From: Leptofilum sp965223285
GTDB taxonomy: Bacteria > Chloroflexota > Anaerolineae > Promineifilales > Promineifilaceae
DNA length: 64,000 nt
Assembly (NCBI RefSeq): GCF_965223285.1
Contig: NZ_OZ244997.1
Span: forward strand, 4,030,001-4,094,000
Reading direction: 5' to 3'
Numbering within the stretch: the stretch's first letter is position 1; each line of letters opens with the position of its first letter. This document shows positions 15,943 through 24,584 of this stretch, in pieces. The notes beneath the pieces were generated by a model. That model was given only the letters and a program-made list of their open reading frames with translations, was not told where the DNA came from and did no database searches. The translations under genes and the position numbers were made by a program.

Positions 15943-17673
15943 CTAAATCTTCTCACCCAAAAACGCCATTAGCCCATCAAGCGGTATATCCTGCCGATCT
16001 TTCTCGCTGCGGCGCTTCACCTCAACCTTGCCCTCTTTCAGGCCGCGCCCGCCCACGGCGATGCGCCAGGGGATGCCGATCAGGTCGGCGTCGTTGAACT
16101 TGACGCCAGCACTACCTTCACGATCATCGTACAGAACCTCGTAGCCAGCGCGAGTGAGGTCAGTGTACAGTTTTTCGGCCGCTTCGCGCACATTGTCCCC
16201 CTTGCCCAGATACATCAAATGAATCTGGTACGGGGCCACGCTGTCTGGCCAGATGATGCCATAATCATCGTGGTGCAGCTCTACGATTGTGGCCATCAGC
16301 CGGTCCAGGCCAATGCCATAGGAGCCCATGAAAATGAACTGCGGCTTACCGTTTTCATCTAGATAGGTGGCGTTGGTGGCGGCACTGTAGCGCGTGCCCA
16401 GCTTAAAGCAGTGTCCGGCCTCGATGCAGCGGCGGGCCACCAGGCGGCTGCCGTTGGGCGCTTTGTGCCCCGTGTCTGCCTGGGCAATGTCGGCCATTTG
16501 GCTGATGGCGTGGTCGCGCGGATAGTTGGCCCCCGTGTAATGATAGCCGTCGTCGTTGGCCCCCACCACAAAGTTACCGCCCGCTTCAATCGACAAATCT
16601 GCCAACACATACACGCCAGGCGATTCCATGTCCGGTGCAATCTCTAGGCCGATGGGGGAGGCGTAGCCGGGCGTTGCCCCTGCGACCACAATTTCTTCAT
16701 CGGTGGCGGGACGCAGGACGCCGCCGCCCAGGGCGTTGACCATTTTGACCTCGTTCACATCCAAATCGCCGCGAACCAGACCAAAAATGAAACGGCCGTC
16801 TTCCTCACGACCCACCGCAGGCGACCACCAGTAGAAAACGGCTTTGAGCGTCTGGCTGGTGGGTACGCCGATAAATTCGGCTACCTGAGCAATGGTTTTG
16901 CAATCTGGCGTGGCTACTTTGGTCAGCGGGGCCAGTTCGGCGGGTTTTTCACCTTCCCGAATGAATTCGGCCGCTTCCACATTGGCCGAGTAGCTGCCGT
17001 CTTCCGAGGTGATGTAGGTGTCTTCGCCGCCATCGTGCGGCACCACAAATTCATGGGACGTTTTGCCCCCCATCGCGCCTACGTCGGCGTTGATGGCCAC
17101 GGCTGGCGTGCCGGCGCGCTCAAAGACATTGTAATATGCCTGGAGCATCTTGGGGTAAAAGTCGTCGAGGGCTTCTTCGCTGGTGTCCAGGCTATAAGCA
17201 TCTTTCATGATGAATTCGCGCAGACGCATCAGGCCACCACGGGCGCGGGGTTCGTCGCGGAACTTTTTGCTGATGTGGTAAACCAGCTTGGGCAGGTCAC
17301 GGTAGCTTTCAATCTCGCGCAGTGCCAAGTCTACCACCACCTCTTCATGCGTGGCAGAGAGGGCGTATTCGCGCCCGCCGCCTGCTTTGACTTTCATGAG
17401 TACATCTACAGTGTCCCAACGGCCTGTGGCCTGCCAGGTGGCAGCGGGATGAATGTTGGGCATCCACATTTCTTGCCCGCCAATAGCATCCATTTCTTCG
17501 GCCAGGATGTTCCAGATTTTGCGCAGGACGCGATAGCCAAACGGCATGTAGGTGTAGATGCCAGCCCCCAACGGCCGTACGAAATTGGCTCGGATCAGCA
17601 GTTGGTGACTGATCAGTTCGGCGTCGGCGGGGGCTTCTCGTAATGTTTTGCCAAATGCTTGTGATAAACGCAT
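15943..17673 (-). CDS. proS: Prolyl-tRNA synthetase (bacterial type)
   Basis: The 576-residue enzyme charges tRNA-Pro with proline. Class II motif 2 appears as K-F-R-D-E-P-R-A-R-G-G-L-M-R-L-R-E-F, with T-H-E-E upstream. The YbaK-like editing insertion spans about residues 230-390 (S-Q-T-L-K-A-V-F-Y, R-G-D-L-D-V-N-E-V-K). Motif 3 is G-S-Y-G-I-G-L-D-R, and an anticodon-binding domain closes the protein. The length is usual for the bacterial type with an insertion domain. AGGA precedes ATG 17673. Confidence 0.96.
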   Translation of the reverse strand: MRLSQAFGKTLREAPADAELISHQLLIRANFVRPLGAGIYTYMPFGYRVLRKIWNILAEEMDAIGGQEMWMPNIHPAATWQATGRWDTVDVLMKVKAGGGREYALSATHEEVVVDLALREIESYRDLPKLVYHISKKFRDEPRARGGLMRLREFIMKDAYSLDTSEEALDDFYPKMLQAYYNVFERAGTPAVAINADVGAMGGKTSHEFVVPHDGGEDTYITSEDGSYSANVEAAEFIREGEKPAELAPLTKVATPDCKTIAQVAEFIGVPTSQTLKAVFYWWSPAVGREEDGRFIFGLVRGDLDVNEVKMVNALGGGVLRPATDEEIVVAGATPGYASPIGLEIAPDMESPGVYVLADLSIEAGGNFVVGANDDGYHYTGANYPRDHAISQMADIAQADTGHKAPNGSRLVARRCIEAGHCFKLGTRYSAATNATYLDENGKPQFIFMGSYGIGLDRLMATIVELHHDDYGIIWPDSVAPYQIHLMYLGKGDNVREAAEKLYTDLTRAGYEVLYDDREGSAGVKFNDADLIGIPWRIAVGGRGLKEGKVEVKRRSEKDRQDIPLDGLMAFLGEKI

Positions 17674-17726
17674 AAAAATTCCTGTATTATTTGTAAATTT
17701 TGGTCTAATTAAGGCGGCAACGGTGA

Positions 17727-17735
17727 AGTATAACA
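17727..17735 (-). promoter_or_regulatory. Extended -10 promoter of proS
   Basis: The minus strand reads TGTTATACT, about 55 bp before the proS start. Confidence 0.5.
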
Positions 17736-17962
17736 GTCAACAAATTGGGCGTCAAAGTAGGGGAATAGTCTTAATTTTTGATGATTACAGGAGAGAAAGG
17801 GGTGATTTTAAGGTTAAACTCCTTGCCAAATTCGCAAACTTGTTCTACTATTTTCAGCCGTTGCCTCTCGTGGCAATATTTACAGAGGCATAAAGCAAAC
17901 CTCATGCTGACCCTTTTTACCCAATCAGCATGGAAATTCTATTTGTACAAGGAAGGAAAAAA

Positions 17963-18160
17963 ATGGCATTTAGTTTTACAAACTCAAAAGATCGCACCTA
18001 CTATCTCCATCGCAAAGACACAACGTTGAAAAACGGCCGTACCCAAACAATCTACTTTTTCGCCAAAGAAATTAAAGATGGTGCCCTGGACGCAGTGCCA
18101 GACGGATACATGGTATCTGAAAGTCGCAACGGGCTGCCCGTACTGAAGAAAGCTGCCTAA
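17963..18160 (+). CDS. Small conserved protein of unknown function
   Basis: ATG 17963 follows AAGGAAGG, a strong ribosome site; the frame continues 11 codons upstream without one. The 65-residue product has T-Y-Y-L-H-R-K-D-T-T-L, T-I-Y-F-F-A-K-E-I and a C-terminal G-L-P-V-L-K-K-A-A. I recall short proteins of this layout in several phyla; none has a known function. A clear terminator follows, so it is probably monocistronic. Confidence 0.75.
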   Translation: MAFSFTNSKDRTYYLHRKDTTLKNGRTQTIYFFAKEIKDGALDAVPDGYMVSESRNGLPVLKKAA

Positions 18161-18185
18161 GAAACGGCCGTAACAAGATCAAAGA

Positions 18186-18216
18186 AAGCTCCAACTTTTT
18201 GTTGGGGCTTTTTTTT
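18186..18216 (+). terminator. Rho-independent terminator
   Basis: Stem AAGCTCCAAC / GTTGGGGCTT (one G-U pair), loop TTTTT, followed by a run of T. Confidence 0.9.
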
Positions 18217-18294
18217 GATCCTTGCGTTTTATCTGTTCGCTTCCCTTCAGTTTTGGTTTGGCGAACAGTTTTTACCAGGAAGGATGAATATTTC

Positions 18295-18323
18295 TTGCTA
18301 ACCAGCGGCTGTCGTGTTATATT
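18295..18323 (+). promoter_or_regulatory. Promoter of rplS
   Basis: TTGCTA (18295-18300), a 17-bp spacer and TATATT (18318-18323) with an extended TG at 18315. Confidence 0.7.
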
Positions 18324-18331
18324 TTCTCTCC

Positions 18332-18350
18332 TGGCCCGCTTGGCGGGCTA
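18332..18350 (+). promoter_or_regulatory. Hairpin in the rplS leader
   Basis: GCCCGC TTG GCGGGC, extended by two weaker pairs, lies just downstream of the predicted start of transcription and about 85 nt before the start codon. It could be a ribosomal-protein leader. No known consensus was identified. Confidence 0.4.
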
Positions 18351-18433
18351 TCTTTATGCTATACGATTTACAAACAGCCTAAGTGCTGCTGAAAGTTGAA
18401 AATTTCGCGGTTTTTGCCGCTGGAGATGGGACA

Positions 18434-18787
18434 ATGTCTGATTTATTATTGAAAGCTTTTGACCAACAAAAAGAAGATTTGCCAGAACTGCATGTTGGCG
18501 ATGACGTGACGGTGCACGTACGCATTAACGTGGGAGAGCGGAACGAGCGTTCTCAGATTGTTCGTGGCACCATTATTCGCCTGCGCCGCGATGGCAATAA
18601 CCGCAACTTCACGGTGCGCCGCATTGCTTCTAACGGCATCGGTGTAGAGCGTACTTTTTTGCTAAACTCCCCTCGCATCGAGAAAATTGATGTGCATCGC
18701 CATGCTGTTGTGCGTCAATCCAATCTGTACTTTTTGCGTGACCGCACAGGCAAGTCGGCACGTCTGCGCGAGCGTCGGGTTTTCTAA
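18434..18787 (+). CDS. rplS: 50S ribosomal protein L19
   Basis: ATG 18434 follows GGAG; the frame is open further up, but the homologous part starts here. The 117-residue protein fits L19: L-H-V-G-D-D-V-T-V-H-V-R-I, G-E-R-N-E-R-S-Q-I, G-T-I-I-R-L-R, F-T-V-R-R-I-A-S-N-G-I-G-V-E-R-T-F, and the basic C-terminus. It sits at the 30S-50S interface. It is not next to rpsP, rimM or trmD as in many bacteria, but has its own promoter, leader hairpin and terminator. Confidence 0.97.
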   Translation: MSDLLLKAFDQQKEDLPELHVGDDVTVHVRINVGERNERSQIVRGTIIRLRRDGNNRNFTVRRIASNGIGVERTFLLNSPRIEKIDVHRHAVVRQSNLYFLRDRTGKSARLRERRVF

Positions 18788-18849
18788 GAGTAAAGATTTT
18801 GCCGAGCAACGGCCGTCTTCGTATTCGTAGATGGTTTGGTTCGGTTGAA

Positions 18850-18886
18850 TTGGTGCCGCCAACCCAGATAGTCTATCTGGCACCAA
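18850..18886 (+). repeat. Hairpin downstream of rplS
   Basis: TTGGTGCC (18850-18857) pairs with GGCACCAA (18879-18886), and the inner AGATA GTC TATCT also pairs. It precedes the terminator and may protect the 3' end of the mRNA. Confidence 0.6.
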
Positions 18887-18891
18887 AAACT

Positions 18892-18923
18892 GGGTGGAAG
18901 CCACGTCGCTTTCACCCTTTTTT
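18892..18923 (+). terminator. Terminator of rplS
   Basis: GGGTGGAAGC / GCTTTCACCC (one G-U pair) with a 6-nt loop, followed by six T. Confidence 0.85.
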
Positions 18924-19018
18924 GTTACCTGCATCTGGCAAGTTAATATGAAATGACAGCCAGAATGGGTATCCTCACTACCACAATAATTTATTGGCCG
19001 CATATTTTGGAGTAACGC

Positions 19019-19777
19019 ATGACCTTAACCAGACGGAAACCGCTCATTGGATGCACGACCTACCGTAAAATTTCTCACCAAACGCCGCCTATCAATTTGC
19101 TGGGTTTGATGCCAGCATACTTGGAGGCTATTGTCGCCGCGGGTGGGGTGCCAGTGATGATTCCATTAGGGCTGGCTGACAACGATCTGCGCGAGATTAT
19201 TCAGCAGATGGATGGCATTTTGTTGCCTGGTGGCGGAGACATTCAGCCGGCCGCTTACCATGGCAATGGGCATCCGACTGTGATTGATGTTGATGAAGAT
19301 CGAGATCGGGTGGAAATAACGGTGGCGCGCACGGCCGTTGCGCAACAAAAGCCGCTCCTGGCCATCTGCCGGGGAATGCAGGTGTTGAATGTCGCTTTGG
19401 GCGGATCGCTTTGGGAGGATGTGGAGCTATTGATGCCCCAGGCGATGCACCATGAATATGTGAACAGCCATCCTCGCAACCATTTGGCTCACAACGTCAC
19501 CATCGAACCAGATTCATTGCTGGCACGGCAGCTAGAACGTACCGAAACGGCCGTTAACAGTTTGCACCACCAAGGTGTTCGGCAGTTGGCAGATGCGCTT
19601 CGGGCAACGGCCGTTGCCCCCGATGGCCTCATCGAAGGGGTAGAAGTCATTGAGCATCCTTATGCCGTTGGCGTGCAGTGGCACCCGGAAAACCTCATCC
19701 ACAACGTCCCGCACATGCTGGGGCTTTTCCAAGGGTTGGTGGAAGCAGCTTCGCAGCCGGTTATCAGTTTTCAGTAG
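19019..19777 (+). CDS. Class I glutamine amidotransferase-like hydrolase (peptidase C26)
   Basis: The 252-residue protein belongs to the gamma-glutamyl-GABA hydrolase (PuuD-like) family. The catalytic triad is visible: Cys117 in A-I-C-R-G-M-Q, His222 and Glu224 in V-Q-W-H-P-E. L-L-P-G-G-G-D-I is the typical oxyanion-strand region. The enzymes hydrolyse gamma-glutamyl amides; the actual substrate here is not known. GGAG lies before ATG 19019. Confidence 0.9.
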   Translation: MTLTRRKPLIGCTTYRKISHQTPPINLLGLMPAYLEAIVAAGGVPVMIPLGLADNDLREIIQQMDGILLPGGGDIQPAAYHGNGHPTVIDVDEDRDRVEITVARTAVAQQKPLLAICRGMQVLNVALGGSLWEDVELLMPQAMHHEYVNSHPRNHLAHNVTIEPDSLLARQLERTETAVNSLHHQGVRQLADALRATAVAPDGLIEGVEVIEHPYAVGVQWHPENLIHNVPHMLGLFQGLVEAASQPVISFQ

Positions 19778-19837
19778 GCCGGTAATCAGTTATTCAGTTT
19801 GATAGTGAGCCGTTGATAACTGTTTACTGAAAACTGG

Positions 19838-19843
19838 TATATA
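19838..19843 (+). promoter_or_regulatory. -10 box of murI (leaderless start)
   Basis: TATATA preceded by TGG lies six bases before GTG 19850. Confidence 0.5.
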
Positions 19844-19849
19844 AAAAAC

Positions 19850-20680
19850 GTGACGCAACGACATCCAATTGGTGTTTTCGATTCTGGCGTAGGTGGTTTG
19901 TCTGTGCTGCGTCATTTGCGGACGCAGCTGCCTGCGGAGCAGTTTATTTACCTGGCAGACCAGGGGCATGTGCCTTATGGTTCTCGTTCCGCCACAGAAA
20001 TCATCCAGTTTAGCCAGGGCATGACCCACTTTTTTTTGCAACTGAATGTGAAGGCGATTGTTATTGCCTGCAACACAGCCTCGGCAGCGGCATTGAGCCT
20101 GCTGCGGGAGCAGTTTGAGCTGCCGTTTGTGGGCATGGAGCCAGCTGTGAAACCCGCTGCCGAGCAAACAAAAAGCGGCAAGGTTGGCATCCTGGCGACA
20201 GGTGGCACCTTTGCCAGCGATCGGTATGCGCGCTTGACGGCTAAATATGCACAGGGAATCTCTGTTCAGGAGGATCCCTGCGTTGGGCTGGTGCCGGAAA
20301 TTGAGGCGGGGCGATTGGACAGCCCCAAAGTGCATCACATTTTGCAGCGTGCGCTTGCTCCCATGCTGGCTGCGGGGGTGGATACGGTTGTGCTAGGCTG
20401 TACGCATTACCCGTTTGTGCTGCCAATGGTGGCAGAAATTGCGGGAACGGCCGTATCCATCATCGATCCTTCACCGGCTGTGGCCCGCCAAACAGGCGTA
20501 GTGCTGCGTCGGGACAATTTGCTGGCAGATACGACCCAATCTGGCAGCGTGCGTTTTGTCACTAGCGGCAATGCTTCTTCGTTGGCACGGCAAGTAGAGC
20601 AGTTGTTGGGATGGAATGGTGTCGTGGTGGAAACGGCCGTTTGGGCCAAGGAGCAGTTATCCCTAATCGGATATCCTTAA
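19850..20680 (+). CDS. murI: Glutamate racemase
   Basis: The 276-residue enzyme makes D-glutamate for peptidoglycan. Both catalytic cysteines are present: Cys74 in A-C-N-T-A-S and Cys184 in G-C-T-H-Y-P. The N-terminal F-D-S-G-V-G-G-L-S-V-L is diagnostic. The start is GTG, six bases after a -10-like box, so probably leaderless. This suggests that the organism makes peptidoglycan with D-Glu. Confidence 0.96.
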   Translation: MTQRHPIGVFDSGVGGLSVLRHLRTQLPAEQFIYLADQGHVPYGSRSATEIIQFSQGMTHFFLQLNVKAIVIACNTASAAALSLLREQFELPFVGMEPAVKPAAEQTKSGKVGILATGGTFASDRYARLTAKYAQGISVQEDPCVGLVPEIEAGRLDSPKVHHILQRALAPMLAAGVDTVVLGCTHYPFVLPMVAEIAGTAVSIIDPSPAVARQTGVVLRRDNLLADTTQSGSVRFVTSGNASSLARQVEQLLGWNGVVVETAVWAKEQLSLIGYP

Positions 20681-20729
20681 ACAATTACCGTTCACCGAAT
20701 ACCGTACGCGAAGCGGTCGCATAGCGACA

Positions 20730-20758
20730 TTACCGATTACCAAGTTTTTTCGTATAAT
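20730..20758 (+). promoter_or_regulatory. Promoter of the PNPOx-like gene
   Basis: TTACCG (20730-20735), 17 bp, TATAAT (20753-20758), then seven bases to GTG 20766. Confidence 0.6.
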
Positions 20759-20765
20759 CTCACTT

Positions 20766-21191
20766 GTGAGACGACAAAATCCAGACCGCTGGCGAGCAAT
20801 TGAAGGACGTTTGGGGCGCGAGATGACCATTTGGCTGGCAACCGTGCGCTTCGACGGCCGTCCCCATCTGGTGCCTGTCTGGTTTGTCTGGCTCGAAAGA
20901 AAACTGTACTTCGCCACTGGCAGCGACACCCAAAAATTCACCAATATGTATCGCAATCAATCTGTATCGCTCTCACTGCCAGACCCTCAAAACGTAATCA
21001 TCATCGAAGGGGAGGCACATGTCGCTGACCACAACACTGTAGACGTGGTGGCAGATTATTTTTACCACAAGTACGAGTGGGATTTTCGATACGACGATAC
21101 CGCCAAGTGGCGGCTTATTGAGGTGACTCCCTTTAAGATTTTGGTGTGGGGGGATGGTTACGATGAAATAGACGGTATTCGCGTGCTTTAG
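20766..21191 (+). CDS. Pyridoxamine 5'-phosphate oxidase-fold / F420-dependent family protein
   Basis: The 141-residue protein has the split-barrel pattern: T-I-W-L-A-T-V-R-F-D-G-R-P-H-L-V-P-V-W-F-V-W, then K-L-Y-F-A-T-G-S and a C-terminal L-I-E-V-T-P-F-K-I-L-V-W. Members bind FMN or F420; the cofactor is not decidable from sequence. The start is GTG with TATAAT seven bases upstream, so the mRNA is probably leaderless. Confidence 0.82.
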   Translation: MRRQNPDRWRAIEGRLGREMTIWLATVRFDGRPHLVPVWFVWLERKLYFATGSDTQKFTNMYRNQSVSLSLPDPQNVIIIEGEAHVADHNTVDVVADYFYHKYEWDFRYDDTAKWRLIEVTPFKILVWGDGYDEIDGIRVL

Positions 21192-21328
21192 GGAGTGTTA
21201 ATGAAACCGTCCCAGATTCTTACGTGAATCCAATTGTTTCTGGGTAAAGTTACGGCCGTATTTTGCCGCAATGGGTAAAAACACAGAAAGAAACCCTTGC
21301 GGCCCGAAGAAAACAGAAGGAAATAAAC

Positions 21329-23806
21329 ATGCGATTTGACAGATTTACGGAACGTGCCCAGGATGCGGCCGCTAGAGCTTATGAACTGACCCAAGAGTAC
21401 GGCCACACCCAGGTTGATACAGAACACCTTTTCCTAGCACTCATGCGGCAAGACGATGGTGCCGTTCCTCAACTGCTTGACCAGCTTAAAATTGACGCTT
21501 CCGCTATTCAGCAGCGTTTAGAAGAGGAGCTGCGCAACAGCCCCAAAGTCTCCGTGTACGGCGGCGGCGTAGGGCAAATCTTTTACACACCGCGCATTCG
21601 TACCGTATTGGAATTAGCGCAAGGCGAAGCCAATCGGCTGAAAGACGAATTCATCTCCACAGAGCATCTCTTTTTGGCGATTTTGAGTGAACGGAACACC
21701 CCCTCTGCCCGCATTTTGCAAGAGTTTGGCGTGACCCGTGAGCGCGTGCTGAACAGTATTCAGGAGCTGCGTGGCGGCGCGCGCGTGACAGACAGGCAGG
21801 CAGAGAGCCGCTACCGCACGCTAGACAAATACAGCCGTGATCTCACCCAGCTTGCCCGCGAAGGCAAGCTGGACCCTGTGATTGGGCGAGATGACGAGAT
21901 TTTGCGCGTGGTGCAGGTACTCAGCCGTCGCACTAAAAACAACCCCGTTCTTATTGGTGAGGCTGGCGTAGGGAAAACTGCCATTGTGGAAGGATTGGCG
22001 CAAAAAATAAACAAAAATGACGTGCCAGAAAACTTGCTCAACAAAAAGGTCGTTTCGCTCGATTTGGGCGCGATGATTGCGGGCAGTCGCTTCCGGGGTG
22101 AATTTGAAGAGCGGCTAAAGGCGTCTATGGAAGAGATTCAGCGGGCGCAAGGCGAAATAATCCTCTTCATTGATGAATTGCACACCGTTGTGGGTGCTGG
22201 CTCTGCTCAGGGCGCAATGGACGCCAGCAATATGCTAAAGCCAGCCCTGGCGCGTGGCGAACTGCAATGCGTGGGGGCCACCACGTTGGATGAGTATCGC
22301 CAATACATTGAAAAAGATAGCGCACTGGAGCGTCGTTTTGCCCCAGTATTTGTTGATGAACCGTCGGTTGATGACACAATCGAGATGCTGCGTGGCCTGC
22401 GTGGGCAGTATGAGCAACACCACAAAGTCACTTATGCAGACGAGGCGTTGGTTTCGGCCGTCAAGCTCTCGCAACGATATGTGATGGATCGACGATTGCC
22501 TGACAAGGCAATTGATTTGATGGATGAGGCAGCAGCCAAGTTACGCGTGGCCCTCCATACGCTGCCAGCAGAGCTAAAGGCCCTCAAAATTGAAGTAGAC
22601 AAGCTCAACAGTGCAGAGGAAGAAGCACACACCGTCCGTGATTATGAGCGTGCTGCCACGGTGCGGGCTGAACGACTTCGCTTAGAAGGCGAGTTTGCGG
22701 CTGCTCGTGAAAAATGGCAGTCAGAAAATGAGCTTGATGAGGTTGTCACCGAAGATGATATCGCGGGTGTGGTAGCCTCATGGACGGGCATTCCTGTCAC
22801 GCAGATGATGGAAACGGAAGCTGAGAAGCTGCTGCACATGGAAGAGCGTTTGCATGAGCGTATTGTGGGGCAAGATAAGGCCATTGTGGCTTTATCTGAC
22901 GCGATTCGCCGCAGCCGGTCTGGCCTGGCCGATCCGCGTCGTCCAATTGGTTCGTTTATCTTTTTGGGTAGCTCTGGTGTGGGCAAGACGGAATTGGCGA
23001 AGGCGCTGGCTGAGTTTTTGTTTGATGATGAGGATGCCCTGATTCGTGTAGACATGAGTGAATACCGAGAGCAACATACGGTGAGCCGCCTGTTTGGTGC
23101 GCCTCCTGGGTATGTTGGTTACGATCAGGGTGGCCAGTTGACGGAGCAGGTGCGCAGACGGCCGTATTCTGTCGTACTGTTCGATGAAATTGAGAAGGCC
23201 CACCCGGATGTCTGGAATGCGCTGTTGCAACTTTTGGACGACGGCCGTCTCACCGATGGCCAGGGGCGTCTGGTAAACTTCCGTAACGCTGTGATTGTGA
23301 TGACCAGCAATGTAGGTACTTCGTTTGTCCACAGTTCCGGCGCCCTTGGCTTTGCCGGTATGCGGGACTCTGACGAAGCTGCTGATCACAAGCGAATTGA
23401 AGAAGCACTCAAGAAAACGTTCCGCCCAGAATTTATCAACCGGATCGATGAGATCATCATCTTTGAGCCGTTAAGCGAAGCGCATGTAGTTGAGATTGTG
23501 ACGATGCAAATGAAAGAAGTTCAGGAGCGTTTGTCTGAGCAAGGCGGTTTGTCCATCATCCTGACGGAAGCTGCCCAGCGTTGGCTAGCCAGGCAAGGCT
23601 TCGATGAAGATTTCGGCGCACGGCCGTTGCGGCGGGCGTTGCAACGCTTTGTAGAAAGCCCACTTTCGGTGAAGCTGCTGAAAGGTGAATTTGCTGCTGG
23701 TGATGTTGTTCACATCGACGAAGTGGATGATGCGCTTGTGTTTCAGAAGGCAGGCGGTGCTCCCATAGAAAGTTCACAATTGGTTGAAGAACCACTTGAT
23801 GTGTAA
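21329..23806 (+). CDS. clpC: Clp ATPase, ClpC type
   Basis: ATG 21329 has AAGGAA upstream; an open frame continues 22 codons before it. The product is 825 residues. The Clp_N double repeat (residues 1-150, R-F-D-R-F-T-E-R-A-Q-D-A-A) is followed by AAA+ domain 1 with G-E-A-G-V-G-K-T-A. A short middle region with a UVR-like L-K-I-E-V-D-K-L-N-S-A-E-E-E-A comes next, then AAA+ domain 2 with G-S-S-G-V-G-K-T-E and D-E-I-E-K-A-H-P-D-V. The short middle region favours ClpC over ClpB. It unfolds substrates for the ClpP protease; clpP is not in this window. A terminator follows. Confidence 0.9.
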   Translation: MRFDRFTERAQDAAARAYELTQEYGHTQVDTEHLFLALMRQDDGAVPQLLDQLKIDASAIQQRLEEELRNSPKVSVYGGGVGQIFYTPRIRTVLELAQGEANRLKDEFISTEHLFLAILSERNTPSARILQEFGVTRERVLNSIQELRGGARVTDRQAESRYRTLDKYSRDLTQLAREGKLDPVIGRDDEILRVVQVLSRRTKNNPVLIGEAGVGKTAIVEGLAQKINKNDVPENLLNKKVVSLDLGAMIAGSRFRGEFEERLKASMEEIQRAQGEIILFIDELHTVVGAGSAQGAMDASNMLKPALARGELQCVGATTLDEYRQYIEKDSALERRFAPVFVDEPSVDDTIEMLRGLRGQYEQHHKVTYADEALVSAVKLSQRYVMDRRLPDKAIDLMDEAAAKLRVALHTLPAELKALKIEVDKLNSAEEEAHTVRDYERAATVRAERLRLEGEFAAAREKWQSENELDEVVTEDDIAGVVASWTGIPVTQMMETEAEKLLHMEERLHERIVGQDKAIVALSDAIRRSRSGLADPRRPIGSFIFLGSSGVGKTELAKALAEFLFDDEDALIRVDMSEYREQHTVSRLFGAPPGYVGYDQGGQLTEQVRRRPYSVVLFDEIEKAHPDVWNALLQLLDDGRLTDGQGRLVNFRNAVIVMTSNVGTSFVHSSGALGFAGMRDSDEAADHKRIEEALKKTFRPEFINRIDEIIIFEPLSEAHVVEIVTMQMKEVQERLSEQGGLSIILTEAAQRWLARQGFDEDFGARPLRRALQRFVESPLSVKLLKGEFAAGDVVHIDEVDDALVFQKAGGAPIESSQLVEEPLDV

Positions 23807-23827
23807 CGTGAGGTAAGGAAATTGACG

Positions 23828-23860
23828 CGCCCTCTCCAGGTTTTGGGGAGGGCGTTTTTT
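23828..23860 (+). terminator. Terminator of clpC
   Basis: CGCCCTCTCC pairs with GGGGAGGGCG (imperfect at one position), followed by six T. The next gene is convergent. Confidence 0.85.
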
Positions 23861-23868
23861 GATCTGGG

Positions 23869-24429
23869 TTAGCTGGGGTTTTGTTTGAGGATGGCCGTGG
23901 CGACAGCGCGCAGGCTGATACGGCCGTTCCGAGCCTGCTGCTGCAACGTTTTGTAAGCCTCTTCTTCACTCAGTCCGGTAGCCATTAGCCGGGCTTTTGC
24001 TTTGTCCAGCAGCTTGCGCGTTTCCAGGGCGTCGGCCAGCTTGGCCGCTTTCTCTTTTAATGCCTGACTATCCTGAAATCGTTTGGTGGCCACGCTAATT
24101 GCGGCAGATAGAGCTTCTGGCTCTACCGGCTTGATGAGATAGCCGTGGATTGGCAGGTCGCTTGCTTTGTCAATCAGGTCTTGCTCGCTAAAGGCGGTGA
24201 GCAGCAGAATGGGCATTGGCTGGATACGGGCCAACGTTTTGGCAGCCTGCAACCCATCGGTAAACGGCATTTTGATGTCCAAAATGGCCAAGTCGGGCTG
24301 GCGGCGACGGGCCATTTCTAAGGCTTCACGGCCGTTTGTCGCTGCCAGCACTTCATGTCCCATCTCTTGCAGGATTGCTTTCAGCCCCATGCGGATGATC
24401 GACTCGTCGTCAGCGATTAAGATGCGCAT
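23869..24429 (-). CDS. ANTAR response regulator (PdtaR/EutV-like)
   Basis: ATG 24429 lies seven bases after TACAAT (24437-24442), so the mRNA is probably leaderless. The product is about 186 residues. The receiver domain covers residues 1-120: A-D-D-E-S, phosphoacceptor D in L-A-I-L-D-I-K-M-P, T in L-L-T-A-F, K in Y-L-I-K-P-V. A coiled stretch leads to a C-terminal ANTAR domain (D-K-A-K-A-R-L-M, E-E-E-A-Y-K-T-L-Q-Q-Q-A-R). ANTAR domains bind paired RNA hairpins and prevent termination. Its partner kinase is encoded just upstream, and glnN beyond that. Confidence 0.92.
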   Translation of the reverse strand: MRILIADDESIIRMGLKAILQEMGHEVLAATNGREALEMARRRQPDLAILDIKMPFTDGLQAAKTLARIQPMPILLLTAFSEQDLIDKASDLPIHGYLIKPVEPEALSAAISVATKRFQDSQALKEKAAKLADALETRKLLDKAKARLMATGLSEEEAYKTLQQQARNGRISLRAVATAILKQNPS

Positions 24430-24436
24430 GAGGGGG

Positions 24437-24466
24437 ATTGTAGTTTGCAAGTGGGCAAGTGGGCAA
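24437..24466 (-). promoter_or_regulatory. Promoter of the ANTAR regulator gene
   Basis: On the minus strand: TTGCCC (24461-24466), 18 bp, TACAAT (24437-24442), then seven bases to ATG. The -35 lies in a tandem repeat of the 8-mer ACTTGCCC. Confidence 0.5.
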
Positions 24467-24584
24467 GTTTGCAGGCGGAAAGCTGGTGTGAATAAATTTT
24501 TATTACGAAGGGACGAAGAAACCAAGAAACAAAGGGTTCACTCCACTGTGTTCCTTCCTGCCTTTGTTCCTTTGTATAAATTCT

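Noticed and set aside
24443..24470. Tandem GTGGGCAA units as a possible CRISPR remnant
   Set aside because: Units are only 8 bp with no spacers; they are a short tandem repeat overlapping a promoter.
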